A DNA stretch of 35,624 nucleotides from JBBCJT01 sp037190665 (GTDB lineage Bacteria; Pseudomonadota; Alphaproteobacteria; Acetobacterales; Acetobacteraceae). The notes below the pieces were generated by a model that was not told where the DNA came from, did not search any database, and saw only the letters and a list, made by a program, of their open reading frames with translations. Both the position numbers and the translations under genes were made by a program. Of this stretch, positions 26,263-34,260 are shown in pieces (the stretch's first letter is position 1; each line of letters opens with the position of its first letter). The stretch lies in contig JBBCJT010000119.1 of assembly GCA_037190665.1 (NCBI GenBank), forward strand, positions 1-35,624, in the 5' to 3' direction.

Positions 26263-26379
26263 TCACGGATTGATGACACTCAGCCCGGCGGCCTCAAATG
26301 GGGTGGTGTCGCGTGTGGCGATGGCAAGCCCACACGCTGCGGTCATGGCAGCGATGTAGGCATCTGCTGTACCCGTTGT
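26263..26379 (-). pseudogene. C-terminal remnant of a VapC-type PIN-domain toxin gene
   Basis: The frame from the TAA of the upstream oxidoreductase to a TGA at 26263-26265 reads TADAYIAAMTAACGLAIATR, then DTTPFEAAGLSVINP and stop. This is the typical last third of a VapC PIN domain, including the conserved DAxIAA Asp, the TRD/TRN motif and the terminal NP. The N-terminal two-thirds with the other catalytic acids, and any vapB antitoxin, are missing; the fragment abuts the end of the DadA-like gene directly. It is a decayed toxin-antitoxin remnant. Confidence 0.8.
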
Positions 26380-27642
26380 TTAACCGAACCGTCCCGCGCT
26401 GAATGGCGAAAGGTCGACGTTCGATGGCCGGCCGAGGATATGGGGCGCAAGCATCGCCGCTGTTGGCGCGGCTCCGGTAAGGCCGAGATGGCCGTGCCCG
26501 AATGCCATCCACAGATGCCGCACGCGGCTCGAAGGGCCGATCACCGGCACTGAATCCGGCAGGCACGGCCGATGGCCCATCCAGAACCCCTCCACGCCCT
26601 GTCGGTTCGCCTGTGGAAGCACCGCCGCCAGATCGTCGTAGAGCAGTTCGGCGCGCGCCCGCGTGGGGCCGCGATCGACGCCGCCGAACTCCACCGTGCC
26701 GGCCACCCGAAGCACGCCCTCCATAGGCGTGATGAACACCTTGCGGTCCGCCGGGATCACCGGCCGCGTGATGGCCACGTCGGCGGCCGGCAGATCGATA
26801 TGATAGCCGCGCTGTGCCTCGAGCGGGATGCGATGCCCCAACGGCGCAAGCAGCGGCTTCGACCAGACTCCGGCAGCGACGACCACTTCATCCGCGTCGT
26901 ACCGCGCCTGTTCGCCCTGGGCACCGGTGGCGCGCCCGTCCGCTACGGTCAGCGTGACGATGCGGTCCTGACGGACCACCCCGCCGGCCCGCTGGAACGC
27001 CGCCGCGACCGCACGCGCGTAGCGATAGGGAGAGGCGCAATGCGCATGGTCCGGCAGGAAGATGCCGACGTTGTAGTTCTCCCCCACCGCCGGTTCGAGC
27101 GCGCGGATACCCGCACGATCGAGCGTTTCGATCCGTGCTCCGTGAGCGCGCCGCAGATCCCAGCCCGCCCTGTCCTTCGCAAGATGTTCCATGCTGCGGT
27201 ACAGGTAGAGATGCCCATGCGGCTGGATCAGGTCGGCAGCACCGATCTCGCGCGCCAGCGCTGCATGCTGATCCACGGCCAGACGGAGAAGCGAGTCCAG
27301 TGCCGAGGCTGCCCGCCTCACGGCGGCCGGCCGCGCCGCTGCGGCGAACCGGATGAACCACGGCAGTGCCCGCAGCCAGTAGCTGAAGGGGACATGCAGT
27401 GGCGCTCCGCGGTCGAGCAGCATCCTGGGCACCTGACGAAGCAGGCCCGGCATCGCCAGAGGGACAACAGAGCTGGCGCTGATCGCACCCGCATTGCCGA
27501 AACTCGCCCCTCCCTCACCGGGAGGCGCAGGATCGACGACCGTGACCGCCGCTCCCTGGCATTGCAGCCGCCAAGCCAGGGCGAGGCCCACGATGCCCGC
27601 CCCCACGATCAGAACCCGCTTGCCGCTCATCCGCGCCTGCAT
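26380..27642 (-). CDS. FAD-dependent oxidoreductase, DadA-like D-amino acid dehydrogenase family
   Basis: A 420-residue DAO-family flavoprotein. The FAD-binding Rossmann motif is VLIVGAGIVGLALAWRL (residues 10-26), with the ribose-binding acid in VVDP. Later elements typical of DadA-type proteins are GGASFGNAGAISASSVVPLA, the substrate-side VVVAAGVWS, RGYHIDL, and the C-terminal FAD contact WMAFGHGHLGLTGA. Such enzymes oxidise D-amino acids or related amines to keto acids and pass electrons to the respiratory chain. The ATG at 27642 or another four codons in (27630) could be the start; neither has a strong ribosome site. It lies 24 bp after the Bug receptor gene on the same strand, suggesting one operon. 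Its stop is immediately followed by the VapC remnant. Confidence 0.88.
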   Translation of the reverse strand: MQARMSGKRVLIVGAGIVGLALAWRLQCQGAAVTVVDPAPPGEGGASFGNAGAISASSVVPLAMPGLLRQVPRMLLDRGAPLHVPFSYWLRALPWFIRFAAAARPAAVRRAASALDSLLRLAVDQHAALAREIGAADLIQPHGHLYLYRSMEHLAKDRAGWDLRRAHGARIETLDRAGIRALEPAVGENYNVGIFLPDHAHCASPYRYARAVAAAFQRAGGVVRQDRIVTLTVADGRATGAQGEQARYDADEVVVAAGVWSKPLLAPLGHRIPLEAQRGYHIDLPAADVAITRPVIPADRKVFITPMEGVLRVAGTVEFGGVDRGPTRARAELLYDDLAAVLPQANRQGVEGFWMGHRPCLPDSVPVIGPSSRVRHLWMAFGHGHLGLTGAAPTAAMLAPHILGRPSNVDLSPFSAGRFG

Positions 27643-27666
27643 TCTGCGCGCGCGCAGCCCGCGGTC

Positions 27667-28707
27667 TCAGCCCGCCGTGATGCCGGCGCGCTGCGCAACG
27701 TTGCCCCATTTCAGCACTTCGGCTTCGATGAACGCACCGAACTCCGCGGGCCCGCGCCCGTCCGGCAGCAGGCCGCGCTGCTCGATCTCCTTCGACAGGC
27801 CTCCATCCATCAGCCGGCGCACATCCGCGGCCACCCTGTTGACGACCGTCTCCGGGGTTCCTCTCGGGGCGACGATCCCGACCCAGCTACCGCCGGTGAA
27901 GCCCTTCACGCCCTGCTCGTCGAAAGTCGGAACGTCCGGGACCAGCGGGGAACGCTGCATCGCCGCCGCGCCGAGCGCCCTCAGCTTGCCGGCTGCCATA
28001 AGGGGAAGGCCGATATTGATGGCCTCGAATGCGAGCTGGACCGTTCCTGAGAGCAGATCCGTCATCATCGGACCGCCACCGCGGTACGGAACATGCGTGA
28101 TGTCGACTCCGGTCGATATCTTGAAGAGCTCGCCGACGAAATGGTTCGAGGTGCCGTTGCCGAAGCTGCCGTAGTTCAGCTCCCCCGGCTTGGCCCGGGC
28201 CAGGGCGATCAGCTCCTGAACATTGCGGACCGGCAGGCTCGGCGTGGCGTACAGCAAAAACTCCGTCTGTGTGAGCAGGGTGATCGCGGAGAAATCCCTG
28301 ACCGGATCGTAGGGCAGATTCCGCTGCGTGCTTCGCGCGATCGCAAGCTCCGGCGATGCTGCCACGAGCAGCGTATAGCCGTCGGGCGTGGCACGCGCGA
28401 CGCTCTCCGCGCCGATCGTGCCGGCCGCGCCGCCGCGATTGTCGACGATGACCGGCTGGCCCCACATCTGCGACAGCCTGTCCGAGAACAGCCGCGCGAC
28501 AATGTCGGTTCCGCCGCCAGCGGGATACGCGACGACCAACCGCACCGGCCGCGTGGGCCAAGGCCCCTGCGCCAGAGAACGGCGTGCGACATGGGGCAAC
28601 CCCGCCAACGCCAAACCCGCCCCAAGCATGCCGCGCCGACCGAGTCTGAGGTCAGGCCGGATACCCATCCCTCGTGCAGGCGTCCGCCCGCATCCATTGA
28701 ACGTCAT
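27667..28707 (-). CDS. Bug/TctC-family periplasmic solute-binding receptor
   Basis: A 346-residue tripartite tricarboxylate transporter type receptor. The N-terminus carries a Tat-like signal (LGRRGMLGAGLALAGLP, about residues 22-38) and mature protein begins near AQGPWPTRPVRLVVAYPAG. Bug hallmarks are GGGTDIVAR, VDNRGGAAGTIGAE, PDGYTLL, YGSFGNGTSNHF and THVPYRGGGP. These proteins bind small carboxylates or amides. No TctA/TctB membrane genes are adjacent, which is common for orphan Bug receptors. The ATG at 28707 has AGGGGG six bases upstream. It is divergent from the M19 dipeptidase gene across a region with a perfect inverted repeat. Confidence 0.93.
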   Translation of the reverse strand: MTFNGCGRTPARGMGIRPDLRLGRRGMLGAGLALAGLPHVARRSLAQGPWPTRPVRLVVAYPAGGGTDIVARLFSDRLSQMWGQPVIVDNRGGAAGTIGAESVARATPDGYTLLVAASPELAIARSTQRNLPYDPVRDFSAITLLTQTEFLLYATPSLPVRNVQELIALARAKPGELNYGSFGNGTSNHFVGELFKISTGVDITHVPYRGGGPMMTDLLSGTVQLAFEAINIGLPLMAAGKLRALGAAAMQRSPLVPDVPTFDEQGVKGFTGGSWVGIVAPRGTPETVVNRVAADVRRLMDGGLSKEIEQRGLLPDGRGPAEFGAFIEAEVLKWGNVAQRAGITAG

Positions 28708-28758
28708 GGTTGGCCCCCTGTTTGTCTTTATCGAGTGCGGACTGGCGTCGCCTCCTTT

Positions 28759-28776
28759 TCAATATGGGCATATTGA
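28759..28776. promoter_or_regulatory. Candidate operator between Bug receptor and dipeptidase genes
   Basis: TCAATATGGGCATATTGA has two perfect 8-bp arms around a central GG. It is strikingly AT-rich in a GC-rich sequence and lies in the 130-bp divergent region, 52 bp from the Bug ATG and 62 bp from the dipeptidase ATG. Its size and symmetry suit a dimeric regulator. The IclR-type gene directly after the dipeptidase is the obvious candidate, but that pairing is inferred. Confidence 0.55.
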
Positions 28777-28837
28777 TATCCAATCTGCAACGCCCGGCCG
28801 CCAGCCGGTCCAATGCATACGGAAAAGGGGTCCGGAC

Positions 28838-29842
28838 ATGTCCTCGCTTCACGACAGGCTGCTGATCATCGACGGGTTGGTATTCCATTCAGACGGCGAC
28901 CCGCGGTGGCTCCGCGAAGGCAACATCGCCGCCGCCAACGTGACATTGCGGTCGCCGATCGACGATTTCGAGCAGACGATCGATTCCTTCGCGGCTTGGC
29001 GGCAGCGTTGCGCCGATCCGGCCTCCGGCTGGCTTCTGGTCGAACGCGGTGCGGACATCGACCGCGCCCGTGCCGAACGCAAGGTCGGCCTCATCATGGG
29101 CTGGCAGGACACGAAGATGCTCGGCGATCGTGTCGAGCGGCTCGAGGTCTTCCACAGGCTTGGGCTACGGGTGGTCCAGCTCACGTACAACGAAGCGACG
29201 CCAGTCGGCGACGGCTGCCTGGAGAAGCGCAATGCCGGACTGTCCAATTTCGGCCATGAGGTCGTGGCGGAACTGAACCGGTTCGGCATGGCGATCGACC
29301 TGTCCCACACGGGCGAACGGACCTGCCTGGATACCGCCGCAGCGACGCGCCGGCCGATCCTGCTCACCCATGCCAACGCCAAGGCCGTCACCGACCGCGT
29401 CCGCAACAAGTCCGACGAGGTCATCCGTGCGGTCGCGAAGACCGGCGGCGTGATCGGCGCATCGGTGCATGGCTTCATGAACTGGGACGGAGATCCCGCG
29501 CATCCGCCCACGCTTGAACTGTTCCTGCGTCACCTGAAGCACATCGTGAATCTCGTCGGCATCGACCATGTCGGCTTCGGCAACGACATGGCGGCGCTGT
29601 CCAGCACCCAGAAGGCCGACGCCATCCTGGAGATGAGCTTCTCGCGCTACGGCGGCGCTACGGCGGACTACATCCGCGCCTTCGGCAACACGCTGGAGAA
29701 GCGCTATCCCGACGAGATGAACAATCCACGCTTCCTGTCGCGCAAGACCGATCTGCTGCTCAAGGCCGGTTTCCGCGAGAGCGAAGTTGAGAAGATCATG
29801 GGCCTCAATTTCCGGCGCGTTCTCGGCGAGATCTGGGGCTAG
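28838..29842 (+). CDS. M19-family (membrane/renal dipeptidase-like) metallopeptidase
   Basis: A 334-residue amidohydrolase-fold protein. Later metal and substrate residues of family M19 are present: His in IDLSHTGE, His in LLTHANAKAV, Arg in DRVRNKSDEV and Asp in VGFGNDMA, plus QLTYNEATPVGDGC and GLSNFG. Two sites differ from the canonical enzymes. The N-terminal DGHxD motif is DGLVFHSDG (H17 and D19 may serve). The bridging-glutamate site, usually G-x-E-G, reads GWQDT. The activity may therefore differ from a classical dipeptidase. M19 enzymes can release D-amino acids from dipeptides, which would suit the nearby DadA-like gene. The start has AGGGG eight bases upstream. The IclR gene begins 4 bp after the stop. 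Confidence 0.85.
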   Translation: MSSLHDRLLIIDGLVFHSDGDPRWLREGNIAAANVTLRSPIDDFEQTIDSFAAWRQRCADPASGWLLVERGADIDRARAERKVGLIMGWQDTKMLGDRVERLEVFHRLGLRVVQLTYNEATPVGDGCLEKRNAGLSNFGHEVVAELNRFGMAIDLSHTGERTCLDTAAATRRPILLTHANAKAVTDRVRNKSDEVIRAVAKTGGVIGASVHGFMNWDGDPAHPPTLELFLRHLKHIVNLVGIDHVGFGNDMAALSSTQKADAILEMSFSRYGGATADYIRAFGNTLEKRYPDEMNNPRFLSRKTDLLLKAGFRESEVEKIMGLNFRRVLGEIWG

Positions 29843-29846
29843 GCCT

Positions 29847-30755
29847 GTGGCACGGGCATCCCGCCGCATCGCAACACCGGACAGCGATGCGGTGGATGCT
29901 GCCCACCGGGTCCGATCGCCCTCCCGGTCGACGCCTCAGACGTGGCGTCCAGAGGCCCAGGGCGCCGACGCACGGCTTTTCGTCAACAGCCTCGCCAAGG
30001 GGATTGAGCTGCTGTCCGCCCTGGCCAAGGCCCAGCGCCCTGTCTCGATCCCGGAAGCCGCCGCCCTTGCCGGCATGGACCGCAGCACCGCCCAACGCAT
30101 GCTGTACACGCTCCGCATGCTCGGCTGCCTGCGGCAGGAGGACGAGTCCCGGCGCTATATGCTCGGCGCCCGCGTTCTTGATCTCGCGCACGGCTTCCTG
30201 CAGGCCGATGCATTGCGCCGCATCGCGCTGCCCTTCCTTGACGATCTCGCGCGCCGGTCGGAGGAGACCGTCAACCTGACCAAGCTCGACGGGGCGGACG
30301 TCGTCTATATCGCCCGCTTTCCGAGCCGGCACGTCGTCAGCGTCGATCTGGCGCTGGGTACCCGGCTGCCGGCCTGGTGCACAGGGCCGGGCCGGGCCAT
30401 CCTGTCGCGGCTCGATCGCGACCGCAGGGAGAGCCTCGTTCCCTCCGGTTCCCTGCCGCGGATCACGCCCCATACGGTCCGGTCACGAAAGGACGCGCTG
30501 GCCCGGATCGCGCAGGCCGGGCGGGACGGATTTGCGATCAACGATCAGGAGATGTTCGTCGGTGACATCTCGATCGCTGCTCCGATCGTGGATTGCGCAG
30601 GGGAGCCTCTGGGGGCCGTGAACATCGCCGTTCCGTTCCCGCGCTGGACGCCCCCCCGCGTGGTGCGTGACCTGGGGCCGCTGGTGATGGAGACAGCGCG
30701 GCTCATCTCAGTGCAGTTCGGAGCTGCCGGTGCAGCGCCTTCACAACGGGACTGA
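29847..30755 (+). CDS. IclR-family transcriptional regulator
   Basis: A 302-residue protein if translation begins at GTG 29847; a second GTG near 29889 is possible. The winged-helix domain runs from about residue 45 (FVNSLAKGIELLSAL) through PVSIPEAAALAGMDRSTAQR and RYMLGARVLDLAHGFL. The effector domain contains VVYIARFPS, LGTRLPAWCTGPGRAIL and GDISIAAPIVD, then LGAVNIAVP. It follows the dipeptidase by 4 bp, so the enzyme and regulator are co-transcribed, and it probably governs the surrounding uptake and catabolic genes. A good operator candidate lies at 28759-28776. It converges with the esterase gene, 12 bp apart. Confidence 0.92.
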   Translation: MARASRRIATPDSDAVDAAHRVRSPSRSTPQTWRPEAQGADARLFVNSLAKGIELLSALAKAQRPVSIPEAAALAGMDRSTAQRMLYTLRMLGCLRQEDESRRYMLGARVLDLAHGFLQADALRRIALPFLDDLARRSEETVNLTKLDGADVVYIARFPSRHVVSVDLALGTRLPAWCTGPGRAILSRLDRDRRESLVPSGSLPRITPHTVRSRKDALARIAQAGRDGFAINDQEMFVGDISIAAPIVDCAGEPLGAVNIAVPFPRWTPPRVVRDLGPLVMETARLISVQFGAAGAAPSQRD

Positions 30756-30767
30756 CCGCCAGTCCGC

Positions 30768-31688
30768 CTAGACGCGCTGCCGAAGGAAGTCGCAGATCGC
30801 GTCATACTCGGCCCGGGCAGCGGCCCCCGTGAAGCGCGCACGCATGAAGCCGTGCAGCATGCCGCGCGCTTCCCGATACGTGACATCCACCCCGGCCAAG
30901 GCCAGCCTGGACGCATAGATGCGCCCGTCGTCGCGCACCGGATCGAGTTCGGCCGAGTGCACGAAAGCCGGCGGCAAGCCGGCGAAGCGTTCCGCGAGGA
31001 AGGGACGCGCATACGGATTCTGCTGGTGCTCGGGCCTGGGCAACAGCAGGGCAAACGCCTCGCGGCAATACGGCGTAGTGAGACCGTATCCGGTCGCGTT
31101 CTCGACATAGGAGCCACTGTCCATCGGCGTGCCGATGACCGTGTAGATCGGCACCTGGGCCGCGATGGGCGGGCCGCCCTGGTCGCGCGCGGCCAGGCAC
31201 ATGCCGGCGGCAAGCTGTCCCCCTGCGCTGTCGCCCACCAGCGCGATGCGGGCGGGATCGATACCGAGCTCGGATGGGTTCGCTGCGGCCCAAGTCAGCA
31301 CGCCGTAGCAATCGTCGAAGGCCGCGGGGAACGGATGCTCCGGTGTCAGCCGGTAGTCCACGCTGACCACGGTCGCGCCCGTCTGGTCGCAGAAGCCCCA
31401 GGCAATCGGGTCGGAGCTGTCCAGATCGCCCTTCATGAAGCCGCCACCATGCATGTAGATCACGCAGGCACCCGTGGGCTGCGCATGGCGGTACACCCGC
31501 ACCGGGACCGGATGGCTCGGCACGGGGATCAGCCGGTCGCTCACCGTCAGCGATGCAGGACGCGGCACGGCGAGGCTGTTCGTATAGGCGGACCAGGCCT
31601 TGCGGATGCCCTCGATGCCCGTGCCGCCATAGGCGGCCTTCTGCGCTTCCTGCAGGATGTACATGTCGGGATGGATCACACTCACCAT
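30768..31688 (-). CDS. Alpha/beta hydrolase, hormone-sensitive-lipase-type esterase
   Basis: A 306-residue esterase of the HSL (family IV) group. The oxyanion motif is YMHGGGFMKG (about residues 78-87), the nucleophile motif is GDSAGG, the acid lies in the HSAELDPVRDD region and the catalytic His in MLHGFMRARF. The ATG at 31688 has AGAGGG six bases upstream. It converges with the IclR gene. A 40-codon remnant related to its own C-terminus lies directly upstream on the same strand. The substrate is unknown; HSL enzymes cleave short acyl esters or carbamates. Confidence 0.92.
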   Translation of the reverse strand: MVSVIHPDMYILQEAQKAAYGGTGIEGIRKAWSAYTNSLAVPRPASLTVSDRLIPVPSHPVPVRVYRHAQPTGACVIYMHGGGFMKGDLDSSDPIAWGFCDQTGATVVSVDYRLTPEHPFPAAFDDCYGVLTWAAANPSELGIDPARIALVGDSAGGQLAAGMCLAARDQGGPPIAAQVPIYTVIGTPMDSGSYVENATGYGLTTPYCREAFALLLPRPEHQQNPYARPFLAERFAGLPPAFVHSAELDPVRDDGRIYASRLALAGVDVTYREARGMLHGFMRARFTGAAARAEYDAICDFLRQRV

Positions 31689-31716
31689 CGAAAACCCTCT
31701 GTCATCAGGCGGCCGT

Positions 31717-31836
31717 TCAGGCCGGATACCCGTGCAGGCAATTGGTGATTGCGGCGAATACGATCTTCACCTCGACGCCGATCACCCGCACTGGCAGGAA
31801 ACCATGCAGCATGGCGCGGGCTCCGCGATAGATGAC
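31717..31836 (-). pseudogene. C-terminal remnant of a second HSL-type esterase gene
   Basis: Between two stop codons the minus strand reads IYRGARAMLHGFLPVRVIG and further residues to NCLHGYPA. This aligns with the last 37 residues of the intact neighbour (TYREARGMLHGFMRARFTG onward), including the catalytic-His motif MLHGF. The rest of the gene is gone. It indicates an older tandem pair of esterases, of which the upstream copy has decayed. The adjoining 257 bp up to the deformylase start (31837-32093) hold nothing I recognise. Confidence 0.75.
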
Positions 31837-32093
31837 TTAGGTTAAGGCCGCCAGCCGGCTCAACTCGCGCCTCAGATTCGGCGCGCAACGATCATCTCTG
31901 TGGAGTACATTGACGGCCGAAAGCGACTGTCGAGGCAATCCCGCACCGGTGATCTGACAGACTGAAATCCGCGGACTTCGCAGCCCCACTGCGCCGCGGA
32001 CCCGCATGGCTGTTCGTAGACACTTATTCCGGCTTGCGCGTGTTTTCCGCCGCGTCATGCTGTCTTGCAGCAAGTCGGAATGAAGAGAGAACG

Positions 32094-32672
32094 GTGCCTG
32101 CGCGGACTATCCTCAGAATGGGACATCCCATGCTGCGCGCCGTGGCGCCGCCTGTCGCGGATCCGCGCGCGCCGGAGGTTGCCGCGCTTGTCGCCGATAT
32201 GCTGGACACGCTGCACAGCGTGCGCGGCAATGGAATTGCGGCGCCGCAGATCGGGGTCGGCCTGCGAGTGATCCTCTACGCCATCCCGCGCGAGCGGCTG
32301 CCGGAATGCGAGAGCTTCCACCCCATCCCGTGGATGGCCCTGGTCAATCCCGAGGTCGAACCGCTGACACAAGCGCGCGCGCCCATCGGACTGGAGCGAT
32401 GCCTTTCAATTCCCGGCCTGCACGGCGCCGTTCCACGCCACGATACGATCCGCGTCCGCGCCATGACACCGCAGGGGGAAGCGGTCGATTTTGTCGCGCG
32501 CGGCTATCACGCACGGCTCGTGCAGCATGAATGCGACCATCTGGACGGCATCCTGTTTCCGATACGGATGACCGACCTCGGCACGCTCGCGTTCAACGAC
32601 CAGATGCCGCCGGAGGCGTTCCGGATTCCCCCACAGCATTGTCCCGCTCCCATCGCAGGAGATCTGCCGTGA
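32094..32672 (+). CDS. Peptide deformylase-family protein with altered motif 2
   Basis: A 192-residue metallohydrolase. Motif 1 is GNGIAAPQIG (residues 45-54) and motif 3 is QHECDHLDG with the HExxH-type HECDH (145-149). Motif 2 is ERCLSIPG (C103) instead of EGCLS. The zinc ligands (Cys103, His145, His149) and catalytic Glu146 are therefore present, but Arg replaces an invariant Gly. The GTG start is supported by GAGAGA upstream; longer frames from 32034 lack similarity. No fmt or translation gene is nearby. Instead the stop overlaps the start of a peptide-type ABC binding protein, so this is probably a secondary deformylase acting on small formylated or amide compounds rather than the housekeeping enzyme. 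Confidence 0.85.
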   Translation: MPARTILRMGHPMLRAVAPPVADPRAPEVAALVADMLDTLHSVRGNGIAAPQIGVGLRVILYAIPRERLPECESFHPIPWMALVNPEVEPLTQARAPIGLERCLSIPGLHGAVPRHDTIRVRAMTPQGEAVDFVARGYHARLVQHECDHLDGILFPIRMTDLGTLAFNDQMPPEAFRIPPQHCPAPIAGDLP

Positions 32673-34249
32673 TCCGCTTTCGCACCGCCTGCACGCTGAC
32701 CGCCGTGCTCGGCCTGAGTCTTCTGCCCGCGTCCCATGCGCAGGACCTGCGCGGCGGGTTCGCCCTGGATCCATCGTCGCTGGATCCGCACTACCACCAG
32801 TTCTCGCCCAACAACGCCATGGCGCAGCACTTCTTCGACGGGCTGACGAATTTCGACCGCCAGAACCAGCCCGCGCCAGGCCTCGCGGAAAGCTGGAGGA
32901 CGCTCAACGACACGACATGGGAGTTCAAGCTGCGGCCGGGTCTGACATTCCACGACGGCACCCCGCTCACTATCGACGACATCGCCTTCAGCCTCCAGCG
33001 GGCGCGGTCGATTCCCAATTCACCGTCCTCTTTCTCCATGTTCGTGGCGGGCATGCGCGTGGTTCGCGTCGACGACCGCACGCTGCACATCGTCACGGAC
33101 ACCCCGAACCCTCTGGTGCCCAATTCCCTTGCCCTTGTGATGATCGTGAGCAAGGCGAAGGCGGAAGGCGCGGGAACGCCGGAGTTCAATAACGGCAGCG
33201 CGCTGGTGGGGACGGGTCCCTACCGCTTCACCTCCTTCACGCCCGGCACCGAAGTCGTGATGGCACGCAATGACGGGTACTGGGGCGGGGCGCAGCCCTA
33301 TTCCCGCGTCACCATCACCTTCATCCGCAACTCGGCGGCCCGGACGGCGGCGCTGCTGTCGGGGTCGGTGGACTTCATCGACCAGCCGCCCACGGCGGAC
33401 CTGGCGCGGCTTCGCAACGACCAGCGGTTCAACGTCACGCAGGGCGTGACGGCGCGGACGATGTACATCCATATGGATCAGTTCCGCGACACGGCTCCCT
33501 TCATCGAGGGCACGAACGGCCGCAACCCGCTGCGCGACGTGCGCGTCCGGCGTGCGATCAGCATGGCGATCAACCGCGAAGCCATCGTGGATCGCGTGAT
33601 GGAAGGCGTGGCGGAACCGGCCGCGCAGATCATGCCGCGCTTCGCCTCCGGCGCCAGCAGCACCATCCATGTGCAGCGCTTCGACCCGGACGGCGCACGG
33701 CGGCTGCTGGCGGAAGCCGGATATCCGAACGGCTTCACCATCACCCTCCATGCCACCAATGACCGCTACGTCAACGATGCGCGCATCGCGCAGGCCATCG
33801 GCCAGATGCTGACGCGAATCGGCATCCGGACCGAGGTGGAAGCCATGCCCGGGAACGTCTTCTTCCCCGCAGCGACCACGGGCGGGCCGAACAACACCCC
33901 CCGGTTCAGCTTCATCATGCTCGGCTTCGCGTCCGGCACGGGCGAGAACGCCTCCGCGCTGCGCTCGCTGCTGGGGACAATCGACGCGACCCGCGCCTTC
34001 GGCGCGTCCAACCGCGGCCGATACAGCAATCCGAAGGTCGATGATCTGGTGTGGCGGGCGCTCCAGACCGTCGATACGACGCAGCGTGTCGCCCTGCTGG
34101 AGGAGGCCACCAACATCGCCCTCGGGGAAGACGTCGGGGCGATCCCGCTGCACCACCAGCACGGCGTCTGGGCCGCGCGCAAGCCGTATCAGGTGCTGCC
34201 GCGCAGCTACGAGGGGACGCTCGTGATGGACGTGGTGGCGGCCCCCTGA
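32669..34249 (+). CDS. ABC transporter substrate-binding protein, peptide/nickel family 5
   Basis: A 526-residue SBP_bac_5 protein starting at a GTG that overlaps the deformylase stop (GTGA) and has AGGAG upstream. The signal peptide TLTAVLGLSLLPASHAQ covers about residues 9-25. Family elements are LDPSSLDPHYHQFS, WEFKLRPGLTFHDG, VGTGPYRFTSFTPGTEV, VRRAISMAINREAIVD and ARRLLAEAGYPNGF. It should capture oligopeptides or similar solutes in the periplasm. No permease or ATPase genes are seen before the window ends, so they are either beyond the amidase or elsewhere. The coupling with a deformylase and an amidase hints at the nature of the ligand. Confidence 0.94.
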   Translation: MIRFRTACTLTAVLGLSLLPASHAQDLRGGFALDPSSLDPHYHQFSPNNAMAQHFFDGLTNFDRQNQPAPGLAESWRTLNDTTWEFKLRPGLTFHDGTPLTIDDIAFSLQRARSIPNSPSSFSMFVAGMRVVRVDDRTLHIVTDTPNPLVPNSLALVMIVSKAKAEGAGTPEFNNGSALVGTGPYRFTSFTPGTEVVMARNDGYWGGAQPYSRVTITFIRNSAARTAALLSGSVDFIDQPPTADLARLRNDQRFNVTQGVTARTMYIHMDQFRDTAPFIEGTNGRNPLRDVRVRRAISMAINREAIVDRVMEGVAEPAAQIMPRFASGASSTIHVQRFDPDGARRLLAEAGYPNGFTITLHATNDRYVNDARIAQAIGQMLTRIGIRTEVEAMPGNVFFPAATTGGPNNTPRFSFIMLGFASGTGENASALRSLLGTIDATRAFGASNRGRYSNPKVDDLVWRALQTVDTTQRVALLEEATNIALGEDVGAIPLHHQHGVWAARKPYQVLPRSYEGTLVMDVVAAP

Positions 34250-34260
34250 GCCGCCATCAG

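Noticed and set aside
31837..32073. Minus-strand frame containing LPRQSLSAVNVLHRDDR and RRELSRLAAL, faintly reminiscent of a PIN-toxin N-terminus
   Set aside because: The resemblance is too weak and not supported by other motifs; I could not assign it to any family.
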